The notes under the pieces are model-generated. The model was not told where the DNA came from and ran no database searches. It saw only the letters and a list, made by a program, of their open reading frames with translations. The translations under genes were made by a program, and so were the position numbers. Shown here one piece after another: positions 1-12,068 of a stretch of 64,000 nt of DNA. This DNA is from Syncephalastrum monosporum B8922 (taxonomy: Eukaryota; Mucoromycota; Mucoromycetes; Mucorales; Syncephalastraceae): assembly GCA_000697355.1 (NCBI GenBank), contig JNEN01001205.1, positions 1-64,000 on the forward strand, in the 5' to 3' direction. Every line of letters begins with the position of its first letter. Positions within the stretch are counted from its first letter, which is position 1.

Positions 1-2
1 GT

Positions 3-98
3 CACGTTTTTGCTCCCCGTGGGGAGGTTGAGAAGGAGGCCTCTGCGATTGAAGTGGATTTCCAGATCAAGATATTTATTGGCGACTGGAGCATGTGA
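3..98 (+). CDS. Possible 3' end of a gene cut by the window edge
   Basis: The first 98 bases are open in frame 3 and end at a TGA (96-98). The 31 encoded residues are mixed and charged (HVFAPRGEVEKEAS...IFIGDWSM), which looks more like protein than the AT-rich sequence that follows. I do not recognise the family. No upstream part is visible, so this may be chance or a decayed end. Confidence 0.2.
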   Translation, partial: HVFAPRGEVEKEASAIEVDFQIKIFIGDWSM

Positions 99-3000
99 AA
101 GGCTTCGGAACTGAGCATGACGACTCGCTCAATTAAATCCTTCCACTACATTTATCAAGCGCGACAAGCTACTTTTTTTTTGTGGTGCCTCCAGTCGATT
201 GACTCGCAGATTATACGGACAACCTTTCACCATATCTACCTTGGCCAACAAACATAGTGTCAACAACTTAATGGACAACGACAACGCATGTATCATCGCG
301 TCACGAACATTGCTGTTGGTGTCAATGTGATGGAGGCACCAAAAACAGCCACTTTGGACAAGCCAAATGTCTAGTCCTGTATATATGTAATTCGGATGTA
401 CAATATTTGCATGACGCCAGAATGCCAGGTGGAAAAATCTGAGTTGGATATGACAGGGTATGAGGAAGTATGGGCGCACGAACTATGCAACTCTGTTCTC
501 TTTGTTAATATCCAGATGCGAACTTGTCAGAGACAATCTGCTGTAACACACTCATGTGATAATGCATGTAAATCGAGTATGCATAGGTATTGCCATCTAT
601 GTCCGTTCTCGGGGATGACTCACAAAGCAAAGAGTCTATTTCATCCATGACGAACCTCCCTACCGAAGCTTACCGCTCCTCCTTATTTAGCTTTAACTTA
701 CTTGACCATCCATGTTTGCCTAAAAGGTATGAGACGAGGTGCTGAGACAACCCTCAAATGGCAAGCGTATCTAGGTGGCTAGAAAACGAGAGGTATGGCA
801 ACAAAGCCAACACTAGCCCGATTGCCACCCGATCAGTGACACCATGTTTTGAATACGTGCACTAAGCTTACCTAAATACATCTGCAAACAAGTATGATGG
901 TGCACGATGATCTGGAACTTTAGTGTGCGCGGCGTCTGTGCCCGGTCGATGCACATGGCAAATCCAAACCTTACTTTGGAATCAATACAGCTTAACACTA
1001 GAGGAACGACTTTTCGATATCATGTCAGGCGCATATCTCACTTTTATCTCTTTTCATTCTAACTTGAACTTTAGCAAACCCCGAGTATGATTTGAAGGAG
1101 GTGCATGTGGCCCTGAATAGTAATGAATGCTCCACTGCCAAAATCAGGCGATATGTTACCAAAGAGCAAAAAGAAACTTTCACAACGTGCCCATGCGGGA
1201 GAGAAGTGCTCCATGAAACGGGATGAATGGGTCGGCACTACCACGCTTATACTTCGCACGATTTAAGATATTCCGTATCTTTTACGTACAAGGTTCACAA
1301 AATCGATTTTCTGGTGGTACTATGATCACGGCAAAGTTCAGTATTCGCATATGAGATTCACTCACCCTTGGTCAACTAAGGTCAGGTAATTCGCCTCCTA
1401 TATCTCGTCTATATAATTTCTTCCGTGAGGATATAACTTGCGTTGCATGAAGAGGAAGAGGAGAAAGAGAGACATTTTGACGATAAAGGCAGGGTTCAGT
1501 AACATGCAGGCACAAAATGGAGTATTTGAGCACGGATACATGGTCAAGATACACTCCAGAATATACAGTATCCCCAGTCCCTTTGACTTCCAGGGACATG
1601 ATCTCCTCTAAAGTTCCCTCTTACTCTCTCTCTCTTTTTTTTGTTCGTCATCTTCCGCCGTCCCACATGGACGTTGTCTGCTCATATAGATGGAGGCGCC
1701 AGGTCACCCAGAATTACTTTAATGATCCACATGGAACGTGATGGTTGTACAAAAACGGATTTTACTATAACAACTATTTTTCTTCTATCTGCCGCATCAC
1801 CATGCGCCTCGATCCTGCAGTAGTGTCATGTTGTGCGCCAACGTTGATGAAAACTTTTGAAGATGCAGAGCAATTGGGTCTTGTGAGGCCGGTGTTGTCC
1901 GAGAAAAAGGAAGTCATGCGAAAAAGAGCGAGAATTGATGCTTGGCATGGCGAGCACAAAAAAAGCCTAGGCGGAGTTCTGTGCAATGACAGAAAAAACT
2001 GCTATATACCTCTTCCAAGGCTATATCCCCTGTCCCTAACACCTCCTTTTCTTTTCTGTTGCAGATGATACAATCGGTCGATCGGACATTTTAATTAATA
2101 GAAAAATGATGAGAATATAATAATGAATGACGTTACGGAAAGATGATAAAAAGCATGATTGTATCTACTAACTCTATGCTGAAGAAAAGTTGGCTATTCG
2201 AGCTACATCAAGAAATGGAAAAGTATAACTTTGTTCAACCAGCTTTGTGGTGTCCTGTATTACACTGTCTGTGCCCTCACCGTAACACCTAAATTTCCGA
2301 GAAAATGAAAGCAACCAACTTGTTGTAATAGATGAAAATGCACATATTATAAAGAGTTGGCTAAAACTTACGAACATTCCATCCTCTATTGTGCAAGACA
2401 TAGCATTTGCCAAATGTTACCTCTATCTCCTATCTACAACCGAAGGAGTAGTTTGTACCTCGAGGATTAATAGGATAATGGGCGTCATCAAGCCGTAGAA
2501 GGAGAAGGCGGAGGCGGTAGGTGGCCATTCATGGCAAGAGCAGTGGTCTCGATCGATCACACATATTAAGCAAATTCTGCTCATAAATCAAAGTTTGTTT
2601 CATGTTCATCAGTAAAGTTAAATGCTATCATTACTTGGTATAAAGTTTGGCGACGGCTTTCGTTCCGGGCAAAAAAAAACAAGACGGCGTATACATGACG
2701 ATCATGGATGATCGAAAGGCGATGTGTTTTCTCCGATCCGTAGTGGCTGTAGGACAAGCAGACAACAAGATACGTCTTAAGAAGCGTTTTAAAACGAGTG
2801 ACCAAATTGAGAGGTGATATAGACTGGAGCCAATGATGATCCTTCCTTTGTTGGCCTTGCCGCATGGCCGATCGAATTAGGCAAGCGAGGGGTACGACCG
2901 AAATTCAGGCCAATTTTTTTGGAGTCGGGTTCGCGCATGCAGGGTTCCGTCTCCTTTCCTGTTCTTTCACAACTGCAAAGCCCCTGCCATACCTCAAGTC

Positions 3001-3102
3001 TTTTTAAACCAATTCTTACGACGTGTTTTTTTTTGCAACCTCATTCACCTTTTTCTCACTCACTCTCCAATACCTTCCGACCCAAATTTACTTCTCGATT
3101 CC
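99..3102. other. Intergenic, no gene recognised
   Basis: About 3 kb without a convincing gene. Open frames on both strands are short, mostly lack plausible starts and show no family motif. The last 200 bases are pyrimidine-rich and are probably the promoter and 5' leader of the kinase gene at 3103. Confidence 0.5.
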
Positions 3103-4164
3103 ATGAGCAAGACTGTGATTATCAAACTCGGTGGCGCTGCTATTACGAACAAGAAGGGTTCCTGTCAGCTCGCCGAGGAGTCGTCTTTGGAGGCCTTGAT
3201 GGACCAAATCCAGCAGGCATATACAATGCTGAGCTCCTCAGGGTACCAAATTATCCTTGTCCATGGTGCGGGCAGCTTTGGCCATCCACAGGCACGTCGT
3301 TACCACCTTAAAGAAGGCTGGATGTCATCCTCGGGTCTGTCCACCCCACCTCTCACTACAGCGGACGAACAATCCGAGGTTGAACAAGACTGGCGCGACC
3401 AAAAGGCGGGTTTTGCGCACACGCGCAAATGCCTTCTCGAGCTGCATTTGGCGCTTCTTTCTCGCCTCCAACGCCGAGGCTTGCCTGTTCTCGGTATCTC
3501 TCCGTTCGATCATCTTGAAACCGACGGCGGTGACAAGAGCCCAAACGCCGTTTTCGAACCTCTTGCACAACGTGCCGCGAACTTCTTGCAGCTCGGTTTC
3601 ATTCCGCTTCTCCATGGTGATGCTGTGTTCGACCGTTCTCTTGGTTGCACCATTCTGTCGGGTGACATTGTGATGCATAAGCTTGCTATGCTGTTGCCGG
3701 ATGTATCACGCTGTGTGTTCGTTACTGACGTCGAAGGCATCTACGATGCTGATCCCAAACTCTCGTCGCCCGCGCATAAACCCAAATTGATCAAACATAT
3801 GCAAGTCGACCCGCACGCCGAAAATGGAGATCTTCCACTTCTCAAACAAGGCGCACGCGCCAAAACCGTCGCCGAGCGAAAACATCGCCGAACCAATCCG
3901 ATCGCACGCCGCACCAACAAATCTGCCCAATCTTCCGGTGTCGTCGACGTAACGGGTGGCATGAACGGCAAAGTGAAGTGGGCCCGCCGCATGGTCCTGG
4001 ATGCCCTCGATACGCTCAAACGCAAAGATCTGGAAGTCGTGATTTGCAAATCAGGTTCGCCTGAGGCCCGACGAGTGATGGGTCTAGAGCCTGTTCTAGA
4101 AGACGGTGCACCAATTGCGGGCCAGATGATGACCGTCTTCTCAATTGCCACTTCCTCGACATAA
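3103..4164 (+). CDS. Isopentenyl phosphate kinase (amino acid kinase family)
   Basis: A single uninterrupted frame of 353 residues. The N-terminus has the amino acid kinase nucleotide loop (KLGGAAITNK, residues 8-17). The motif HGAGSFGH at 54-61 ends in the His that, in known isopentenyl phosphate kinases, binds the substrate phosphate and marks this subfamily apart from acetylglutamate, aspartate and UMP kinases. Further along are HGDAVFD, LSGD and the VFVTDVEGIYDADP nucleotide-binding segment. The family phosphorylates isopentenyl phosphate to isopentenyl diphosphate with ATP, feeding isoprenoid synthesis, and is probably cytosolic because I see no targeting peptide. The start is the first ATG of the frame after a pyrimidine-rich leader. 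Length is at the upper end for the family because of an Arg/Lys-rich insert near residues 255-275. It converges with EMC2, with about 300 bp between stop codons. The family call is strong; the substrate is inferred from the His motif. Confidence 0.87.
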   Translation: MSKTVIIKLGGAAITNKKGSCQLAEESSLEALMDQIQQAYTMLSSSGYQIILVHGAGSFGHPQARRYHLKEGWMSSSGLSTPPLTTADEQSEVEQDWRDQKAGFAHTRKCLLELHLALLSRLQRRGLPVLGISPFDHLETDGGDKSPNAVFEPLAQRAANFLQLGFIPLLHGDAVFDRSLGCTILSGDIVMHKLAMLLPDVSRCVFVTDVEGIYDADPKLSSPAHKPKLIKHMQVDPHAENGDLPLLKQGARAKTVAERKHRRTNPIARRTNKSAQSSGVVDVTGGMNGKVKWARRMVLDALDTLKRKDLEVVICKSGSPEARRVMGLEPVLEDGAPIAGQMMTVFSIATSST

Positions 4165-4465
4165 ACAGATACCTTTTCATTACAAGCCATCTACCATTCT
4201 ATCATAGCTTTACATATACACACGCCATCTCTTTATCTTTTACTCTACAGTCGGCGATATCCACAATTTATACGCAACCGACACCCTCGCAATAAAAACC
4301 TGCAGTACCATTACATCAGCTGTGACTTGGCAATGTTACCCGGAGGAATTCTTTGTATTCGAAGCGATAAATTTACGCAGCTATGACGCGGCGTGGGAGG
4401 TCTTTCGTATGCAGGTTCCACATTGATGCGCTTGCATGGCGCACAATTCAGATAATGAAATGAGC

Positions 4466-5453
4466 TTAGAAAGCAAGATAATCCCGAACTAACGAACGGA
4501 CTTCATTCGGCTGCTTTTCGTATACATGCAGGAGTCGCTCGGTGGCGAGCGCTTGAAGGTCGGAAGCGTGGTCATTTTGAGCATTAAGTTTAGAAGCGCA
4601 CTAATAAACAAAGAAAATCAGAAGAATTTTCACAGCGAGGACCCAAATGGGAGTTATTCGCATTACCAGCTGTAGACCATATAAGGCACGGACATTGTCT
4701 GTACAGAGTTCGAGAACTTTGCAATAATGTTTCAGGGCAAGAGGAAGATTGTTTAGCGTGTACAAGATCTCGGCATATTTAAGAATCCATATGTGGTTGG
4801 CAGGTTGCAGCAGGACCAGCTCTTCGCAGCAAAACGCAGCTTGCTCGTACAGATGCTGATCCAAGTACAGTGAACAGAGCTCTGCCCATGCTTCGTGGTC
4901 ATCGTAGTATGTATCCAAGAATTCAGTCAGGGCCGTCACCGCTTCTGTATGCTTGCCGCGCGCCTTTAAAAGCGCAATCTGCCGCTTGGATGCCATCAAA
5001 TTGGTATCATCTTCTTCCAGGATCTTGTTGTAGAGCTCCTGAGCCTCGTCTAACTTCCCTTCGGCTTCCAGACACATTCCTTTCAGGCGTCGTAGGCGCA
5101 GTGACTTGTCACCAAACCGCTGGTCAAGTTGGTCGATGCAGGTCTAACGAACCATCATGAGCAAGCGATACCTTTACGCTTCTCAACAGACCTTTGCTAG
5201 ACTGTGGTCGCCCACATCGAGCGCTGCGATTGTAATCTGTTCATATAGAGGCCAAACTATCGTAAATCGTGTCAGACTCAGCGGACACAAAAGCCATCGT
5301 TGTCAGGTACGTACCTTGGTCACCCAACTTAGCAATGTATTTGTCGCGAATAAGACAGGCACCTAAAGCGGCTACTCGTTCTGAACGTCGCTCGTTGGTG
5401 GCTCGGAATGTCTGTAATTCCTCGATTGCTGCTGTGTGGTCAAAGCGAGGCAT
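4466..5453 (-). CDS. EMC2: ER membrane protein complex subunit 2 (TPR protein)
   Basis: Spliced model with exons 5453-5315, 5256-5192, 5143-4667 and 4600-4466, giving 271 residues, close to the usual length of EMC2. Conserved landmarks are YIAKLGDQ followed by LYEQITIAALD (residues 40-60), the LRRLKGMCLEAEGKLDEA segment and TPR-like helices including DDHEAWAELCSLYL and YEQAAFCCEELVLLQP. EMC2 is the cytosolic, soluble TPR subunit that scaffolds the ER membrane complex, which inserts tail-anchored and multipass proteins. No signal peptide or membrane segment is seen, as expected. All three introns are GT-AG and short. It is transcribed away from the PAS kinase at 6533, with a shared upstream region of about 1.1 kb. 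The identification rests on family-wide motif order and is strong. Confidence 0.9.
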
Positions 5454-6532
5454 TGTGCGTGCTGTTCTTTGCGGCCGGCGCCGCGTCAAAGAAATTTCCC
5501 TTTTTGCCCCCGGGGCGATGACAGTCGCACTCAGGCCCCAGTTCAAGCTGATTTTCGTAAATCGAATCCTATCCATTACACATGTCAATGGCGCCTAGCT
5601 TTCAACAGCTTTGAGCCTATATGTTCTTCTGTATATAGCTATTTAATACTATAGACGCAAATCCGAGTAATAGTAACGATGGACTCTCGGAAGGCGGACT
5701 CGTTATATTTCTTTATGGTCATATTTAAATGAATTGCGCGTACAGTCGAAATTATACTGAACAAGTTAACCCTTGATATCATCATGTTCGACCCGGTATG
5801 TATATAAAGTTTATAAAAACTTGCTCATTATTTAGGGTGATATATATATAGAATAGTGATAGAAATTGCAGATTCCACCTTGAAATCCGTTATAATACTA
5901 TGTAGGACAGCTTAGCAAGGCCGCCTCAGCCGAAACAAACATATTTGGTATCCAAAACAATTGTTCTATGCTACGAGGAAGCAGCTAAACCATCGAACTG
6001 CTTAATATGGAGCATATTATTGATATACAGCTGTATCGCATGAACAGAACGATAAACGCGAGGTAAGTGTTTTATTTAAACCTTACCGTGCCACGGCCTT
6101 AATAACCCAAATGGTTACCTAAAGTACTTCTTATCCAGAACATCGCTGCGATCACAATACTTCTGCGGAACTCAAGCCGAAAGAGCCTAGAGATTTTCAA
6201 CTGCTATCGCCAGCCAAATCGTGTTGGAAAGGCCGACCACTGTTTTGCCATTTGCATCACTGGAAAGTTAACCCGTGATCGTCTACTAAAAGCCTTAATC
6301 TTATTCCCTTGCGCAACAAGGAATAATCACATATATACTCTACATAACCGTGATTTCATGGTAGCACGATCACGGGACATTATCCCAAAGATTATATGCA
6401 GGAGCACACCATAAATTCTGAGTGGTATTTGTCCTCACCACTTCTTTCCTTTCTAATATAGACCTGTACCTTTACCAGTACATGATGGTATGCTGCTTTA
6501 GTAACACCATCAATTTTCTTTGCTGATACTCT
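5454..6532. other. Shared upstream region of EMC2 and the PAS kinase
   Basis: About 1.1 kb, AT-rich, between two divergent genes. It should hold both promoters. No additional gene is seen; short open frames here lack family motifs. Upstream non-coding exons of the kinase gene are possible. Confidence 0.5.
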
Positions 6533-8760
6533 ATGAAGCTATCGCTGGATAGGAGGGACGTTATGACGCTCACCCATACGATGGAATTCGAGAGAAATTC
6601 GAAAACGTTTCTTGTTCCAAGAAACAGATTCAGTCCGCTACAAGTAGCATCACCTGTACATCCCATCGAAACACCCAAGCGACCATATCCACAATTTCTA
6701 AAGCGACAGACCGTGCCTCGCAGGGCGGAAAAATTTTGGAAACAGCTTATAAACACAAAGCAGTCAATCGATTACCTTGATCGCTCGAGAACGGATGACT
6801 TGCTCATTACAAGCACACCATGCAGCCCAGAGAGCCCTTTCCAATTTTCAAGGGGTCTTGTTTTAACTGTGGACCAGAATTTCTGCATAGCACAAGTCGT
6901 ACATTGGAGTAGACTGGAGGACCCCGCAAATGGCAATAATATATGCTTCGACTCATATCGGCCCGGACATATATTTGAAGTAGTCGACCCATATTTTGTC
7001 CAGTCAATACTGGAGTTGAGCCTACCATACTCAGGGTTTCTCAAGTACGATGAACACAAGCACCCAATAGCCCCGTGTCAGAAGGTATTTTGTGAAAATT
7101 GTAAATTCAGCCCTGTTCAAGACTATGACAGCTAATCTTCGTTACACAAAAGGTGCCGCCAGTCGCACACGCATTTCCGCCAAACACTATTGTTTGGCTC
7201 GACATGACATGCCACAAATCAGTGTCGCCGGTACTAAGGTGTATCATTGCAGATACAAGCGACAGTCGAAAAACTCTGGACGTTCTCCATGTAAGTTTAT
7301 CTATCCTGATAATAAAATCCAAACTCAACATACACATATAGCTCTCATTTGAACGCCCGTTATGTTTCTCTGCGATGATGCCGCCTGCAACTACATTTCT
7401 TGTTGTCCCCATTAATCTAAGCAGCTCATTACTGGCAATTTCGGGAGAGATCCATATACAACGAGATGGATCAATTGCTTTCTCACGATTTGACTGTCTC
7501 GAATTCTTCCTCGACTCACAAAAATCCCCAGCGGTGAATATAACAGCTCCATTACCAGCAGAATTTGCCACGCTACTCGACTCTGGGACCAGGGACCGCC
7601 TCCCCGACGTGTCCTTCATGGATCTCGGAAACACTTTTAGTCACCACCTTGTGGGTGTTAGATGCCGCTATTGGACAGAAAAACCCTTTCTCTCGACTGC
7701 CTTAACCAGCTTGAGCAGCGACAGTCATTATTGCATCCATATCATCGTCCAGGCATCAAAAAATAGCGGGTCAAAGTTGTGTCTCTCTTTCCGGCCCGAC
7801 GAGGACACTTCGGCTTCATACCTGGTGGACCAGAGTCAACCGACATGTATCAGCAATCCAGAAGAGACGTTCCCTCGATCAATCGACAACTACAAGATTC
7901 TAAAGCGAATCAGCCACGGCGAGCGCGGACTCGTACAGCGAGCATCGTTTCAAACATCCATCCGAACCACTAGAAAATGTATCATAAAACGCATCAAAAA
8001 GGATCCTGAAAGCGTCATTGAACTCGACATACTACGTACACTGAAGAAGCGGTCACACTGCAGCTGTATTGAAATGAGTAGGTACAGAATAGTTCTTGTA
8101 TGAATATGAGTGCTCATTTGAATGCAGTGGCTCACTTTGAGGACAACCAATTTCACTATATCATCATGGATGATCTCGACAAGGACTTGTTTGAATATAT
8201 CGAAGCTCACCCGGAGATCAGCGAGCATACGGTCCGGCACATCTTCAAGCAAATTATCAACGGACTTTATCATCTGCACCACAAATTGAATGTTATCCAT
8301 CGTGATATCAAGGACGAAAATATAATGATCGACAAGCATGATAGAGCACTCCTTATCGATTTTGGAAGCGCTATGTTTGTACCCGAAATTGCAAGCACGC
8401 CAGCGCAAATCGATACCTTTGCTGGTACTATTGAATATGCTGCACCAGAGATCTTGCGAGGATGCTGCTACGAAGGCCGACCTCAGGACATGTGGGCCAT
8501 GGGTGTCTTGCTTTATACAATGATATATCGAGAAAACCCGTTCCGCAACCCTCAAGAAATCCTACGCGCTGAAATCCGATACCCTTTTCAGGTGTCGCAT
8601 GGTAAGAAATAAAATAAAGAGTATGAGACCAAAGGTTGTTAACCGGACGAGAGCAGGTCTCCAACGCCTTATTCAAGGGCTGCTCAACCAGGATATCGCA
8701 GAGCGGCTCACAGTAGAACAAGTGAGACAGGATACGTGGTTATTTGGCTTATCCTATTGA
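6533..8760 (+). CDS. PAS kinase-type Ser/Thr protein kinase
   Basis: Exons 6533-7084, 7132-7290, 7342-8077, 8128-8601 and 8657-8760 give 674 residues. The C-terminal half is a kinase domain (about 415-670). It contains the catalytic loop HRDIKDENIMID, the DFGSA metal-binding motif, GTIEYAAPEILRG and the stretch YEGRPQDMWAMGVLLYT followed by ENPF, a signature of the yeast Psk1/Psk2 and animal PASK group. The family senses nutrient state and phosphorylates translation and carbohydrate-storage enzymes. The N-terminal half probably holds a divergent PAS domain (for example GLVLTVDQNFCIAQVVHW), but I cannot delimit it. Oddly, the glycine-rich loop reads ISHGERGLV, so the first glycine is Ser. The start is the first ATG of the first exon and could move upstream. 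The donor of intron 3 (GTAGGT) is weaker than the others but gives the only phase that joins the two kinase halves. Confidence 0.82.
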
Positions 8761-9159
8761 CACGTCGCCCTGAGGTTCTCACTTGAAATCCATACGCTGA
8801 TACAATTAATAAAAGAAGGGAAAAAAGAAGAAAAAAAGGAAAAGAAATTCTATTGTGACGACGATTCTGTTGTTTATCGGGGAGGACTGCACAATGTTGA
8901 TATCGAGTTACGCAAGAAAAAAAAGAAAAGAAAAAGACGAGAAGGAAAATATAATCAAGGGGGAGCAATCGCTGAGGAGCAGAGAATGTTGCGTGTCAAA
9001 AAAGTCCTGGCAGGCCATCTGGCTGACTGGCTGACTGGCTGACTGGCTGACTGGCTGGCGAAAATGCATTGCATTGCAGCTTAAGCTGCCTTCAACTCTA
9101 CAGCCTCTTTTTCCCTCTTCTTTCTCTTCTTTTCTTCTTTTTCTCTTTTAAAGGAGATT
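8761..9159. other. Intergenic, promoter of the PP2A subunit gene
   Basis: A 399-bp gap. It is A/G-rich from 8800 to 8960, then carries an 8-bp tandem repeat (listed separately) and a pyrimidine-rich stretch just before the ATG at 9160. Confidence 0.5.
9021..9058. repeat. Tandem 8-bp repeat (GGCTGACT)n
   Basis: Nearly five perfect head-to-tail copies of an 8-bp unit lie about 100 bp upstream of the PP2A B'' start codon, between a purine-rich stretch and a pyrimidine-rich leader. Confidence 0.9.
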
Positions 9160-12068
9160 ATGATTTCATCAACTCTTCCGTCATTTTCTGTCGACGACGA
9201 GTCGCCTCCCATGCCTACTCTACCTTCTGTGGTGTTCACAGCTCCCGATGAAGATCAGCCCACCAGCAGTATTGTCAGTCCATCTCCAGCACCATCCAGC
9301 TCTTTCGCTTCTCCTTCTACAGCTGATATACCGCGCTTTTTCTTTCCTTTTGGAAAGCCACGTTCTGACGACGATGACGATCGCAAAAATATACAAGCAC
9401 GTTGATGAATTATTCATGCTCCTTGTGTTGGTGTTTTTGTTGACACGTATCAAACAATTAGGCTCTGGTGGAACGTATTTACGGTGTTCGCACCCACCTT
9501 TTGGAAACGGATTTTGCTCCCGTCACCAAAGCATGCGGCATACCTAGATTTATGAACATCGCTTTCTTTCGTCGCCTCGATACCATGCACAAGCGCGAAG
9601 ACAGGATCGCTCTTGGCGACTTTTTAAGGTGACACAAAAAAGGGCGCTCTCATAAACAATGGATCGACAAAAAACTAAAGCAACTGTCTCTTCGCTTCGC
9701 TCGTTCTGTATTCTAGTGGATGGAACACCTTGTCACAAAATCGCTACGACGATGACTCGCTCTTTTTCAACATTCTCAGAAAACCCGGTAGTGCCTGGCT
9801 TTTACCCGAAGACTTTTTACCCGTCCTGGAAGGTAGTGATTCAATCGCCTTTAACCCCCCTACGTCCCCATTTTACCTACTGTTGTCGTCGGAGGCGACG
9901 CAACGAAGCTTTACAATAGAAGTAACATCATATTTCTAAACGACACATACTAGACATTGTATTGAACCATCCTGGCCTACGCTTCCTCGCCGACAACCAC
10001 ATGTTCCAAGAACGGTACAGTAAGTTATTTCTGTGTAAATTTATTTTCCGCAGTGTTACTCACACAAACACGGCGCGCGCGCCTTTCTGTTGCTGGACCA
10101 GTCGAAACCGTGATATGTCGCCTATACTATGAAGCCCGCGCAACCAATGGCAAGATGACTCTCGTCCAATTTCGCCGTAGTGGCTTTGCCCGCATGATAC
10201 ACTCTCTCGGTCCCAACGTTGACTTGAATAGCGCAAGTAACGTGCTCGGCAATTGGGACCTTACTAAGACTTCCCATAATAGACGCGAGACTGTTTCTCT
10301 TATAAGCATTTCTATGTTCTTTACTGCAAATTCTGGACGCTCGACGACGATCACGATCTTGTCATATCCGAAGCTAATCTTGCAAGATACAGTCAAGCCG
10401 CGTTGACTCCTTGCGTCGTTCGCCGTATCATGCAATGCTGCCGGATCCCCGCATTTGCACGAGATCAAGGCGGAGGCGTGTGGGGTGACGCGCCGACTCT
10501 GACGTACCTGGATTATATTTGTAAGGAGTACCACGCCCTCGCCTTGAGTCGTCTATTTACTCATTTTGTAATCAAATTAGGGTTCCTTCTTTCAGAAGTA
10601 GACAAAAGCACGCCTATGGCTATCGATTACTGGCAAGTATTTCATTCACCTTGGACGTCCCTCTCCCTGTGAAAGCATAGGAGGTGACACGGGAGAAAGG
10701 GTTACGAGGGTGTGCGCGTGAGGGGTGGGACTTGCTGGGAAAGGGGACGAAACTAAAAGATAAAAAGGGGAAATGCATGGAAACACAGCATCAGCGGCAG
10801 GGGAACTGGGCGGTGACAATGGAAATAGGCTAATTGAATCATTTTTTACCTCAGGTTCCGATGTATGGACACAGACGGGGATGGGGTACTTTCAGGATAT
10901 GAATTATCCCAGTTCTGGCAAGAACAGGATGACAAGTGAGTTCATTCAAACTCGTTTAAATCTGGAAGGAAGGGATGTCTGCTGAAAACTCCTAATCACG
11001 TATATTTAGGCAACGTCACTGTGGCGTAGCGGACGAGGATCGCATTCGGTTTGAAGATATACTTTGCCAGATGTGAGTGCATGGAGAGTAGATAGCGACC
11101 ACTCCGCACGTGCGTGTGTGCGTGCGTGCGTGGATGGTCCGTGGACGCAAAGGTGGCAGTAAACTGACCCTGGTGTCTGATATGACACAATAGGAATGAC
11201 CTGATTCAGCCCGATGTGCGTGGTCAATTTCGGTTGCGGGACCTGAAGCGTAACGGGTACATGGCCGAGCGGTTTTTCGACACATTTCTCAACTTTGACC
11301 GATTCCAAGTACACGAGGCGTACCAGGGCTCGATCCGCGCCAAGCGGAAGCAAGAGCTCGAGCGCCGAGAATTACTTCAAGGAAAAATGGACGATCCCGA
11401 AGGTTCAGGTCTTACGCCAACCGAGTTGCTTGCAGCTGAGGAAGAAATTAGCATGTTAGATGACAGTCTCGGCTTCTTCGTGCTCAGGTAATAATGCATG
11501 CATATTAATATCGAATGATGCAAGAAAGGCTCATGCTATTTTAAGCGACTGGTGCGAGTACGCAGAGGCTGAATATCAACAGCTGCTACTAAGTGAGCGT
11601 AATGATATCGTCTGGGACGACCAGGATGATGACGAGGAGGAAGAGTCCTTCGATGAGCAGCACCTTTGTGACGAGGATGTTGATGAGGAGGACGAAGAAG
11701 ACAGTGAAGTCAGTGAAGACGACGAGGCAACCGAAAGTTTACCAGATGATCACGGGTCAAGCCGTGAAGAAGAGTCGAGCAGTGCAACAAGCGATCATGA
11801 CAGCGATACCAGCGCCCCGTCCACACCGACTAAAGACCCGATACCAACACCTGACAGCTGGGCGTCCAGCAAGTCAGACGGTCAAAAGTGGCGATGGCAT
11901 GCTGATGATAGCAGGCAGCCGCAACCTACGGTAATCGTCAGTGACGACGAATACGAAAGTGAGGAAGAGGAGCAACGCGAAGACAGAGCTGCCAAGTGGA
12001 TCTGGTGGCAGTCCCGTCGACAACCAGGCCGACTCTCCTCCACTTCGTCATCATCAGAAGACTTGTAA
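9160..12068 (+). CDS. Protein phosphatase 2A regulatory subunit, B'' (PR72/PPP2R3) type
   Basis: Eleven exons: 9160-9396, 9462-9628, 9717-9832, 9954-10019, 10102-10236, 10290-10520, 10581-10632, 10855-10935, 11010-11072, 11194-11487 and 11546-12068, giving 654 residues. Family landmarks in order are IPRFFFPFGKP (the B'' entry motif), KACGIPRF, a FFNILRKPGS...EDFLPVLE segment, NHPGLRFLADN..FQERYIETVICRLYYE, FSYKHFYVLYCKFW, a first EF-hand near 259-270 and a canonical EF-hand DTDGDGVLSGYE at 340-351, then DILCQMNDLIQPDVRG. B'' subunits direct the PP2A catalytic core to substrates and respond to calcium. The C-terminal 170 residues are an acidic, Ser-rich tail that I take to be lineage-specific and disordered. 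Introns 1 and 6 require GC donors (see findings). The start is the first ATG, about 55 residues before the B'' motif. Confidence 0.9.

Noticed and set aside
2919..3311. 130-codon open frame overlapping the start of the isopentenyl phosphate kinase gene
   Set aside because: It lies in another frame of a gene with clear family motifs and has no motif of its own.
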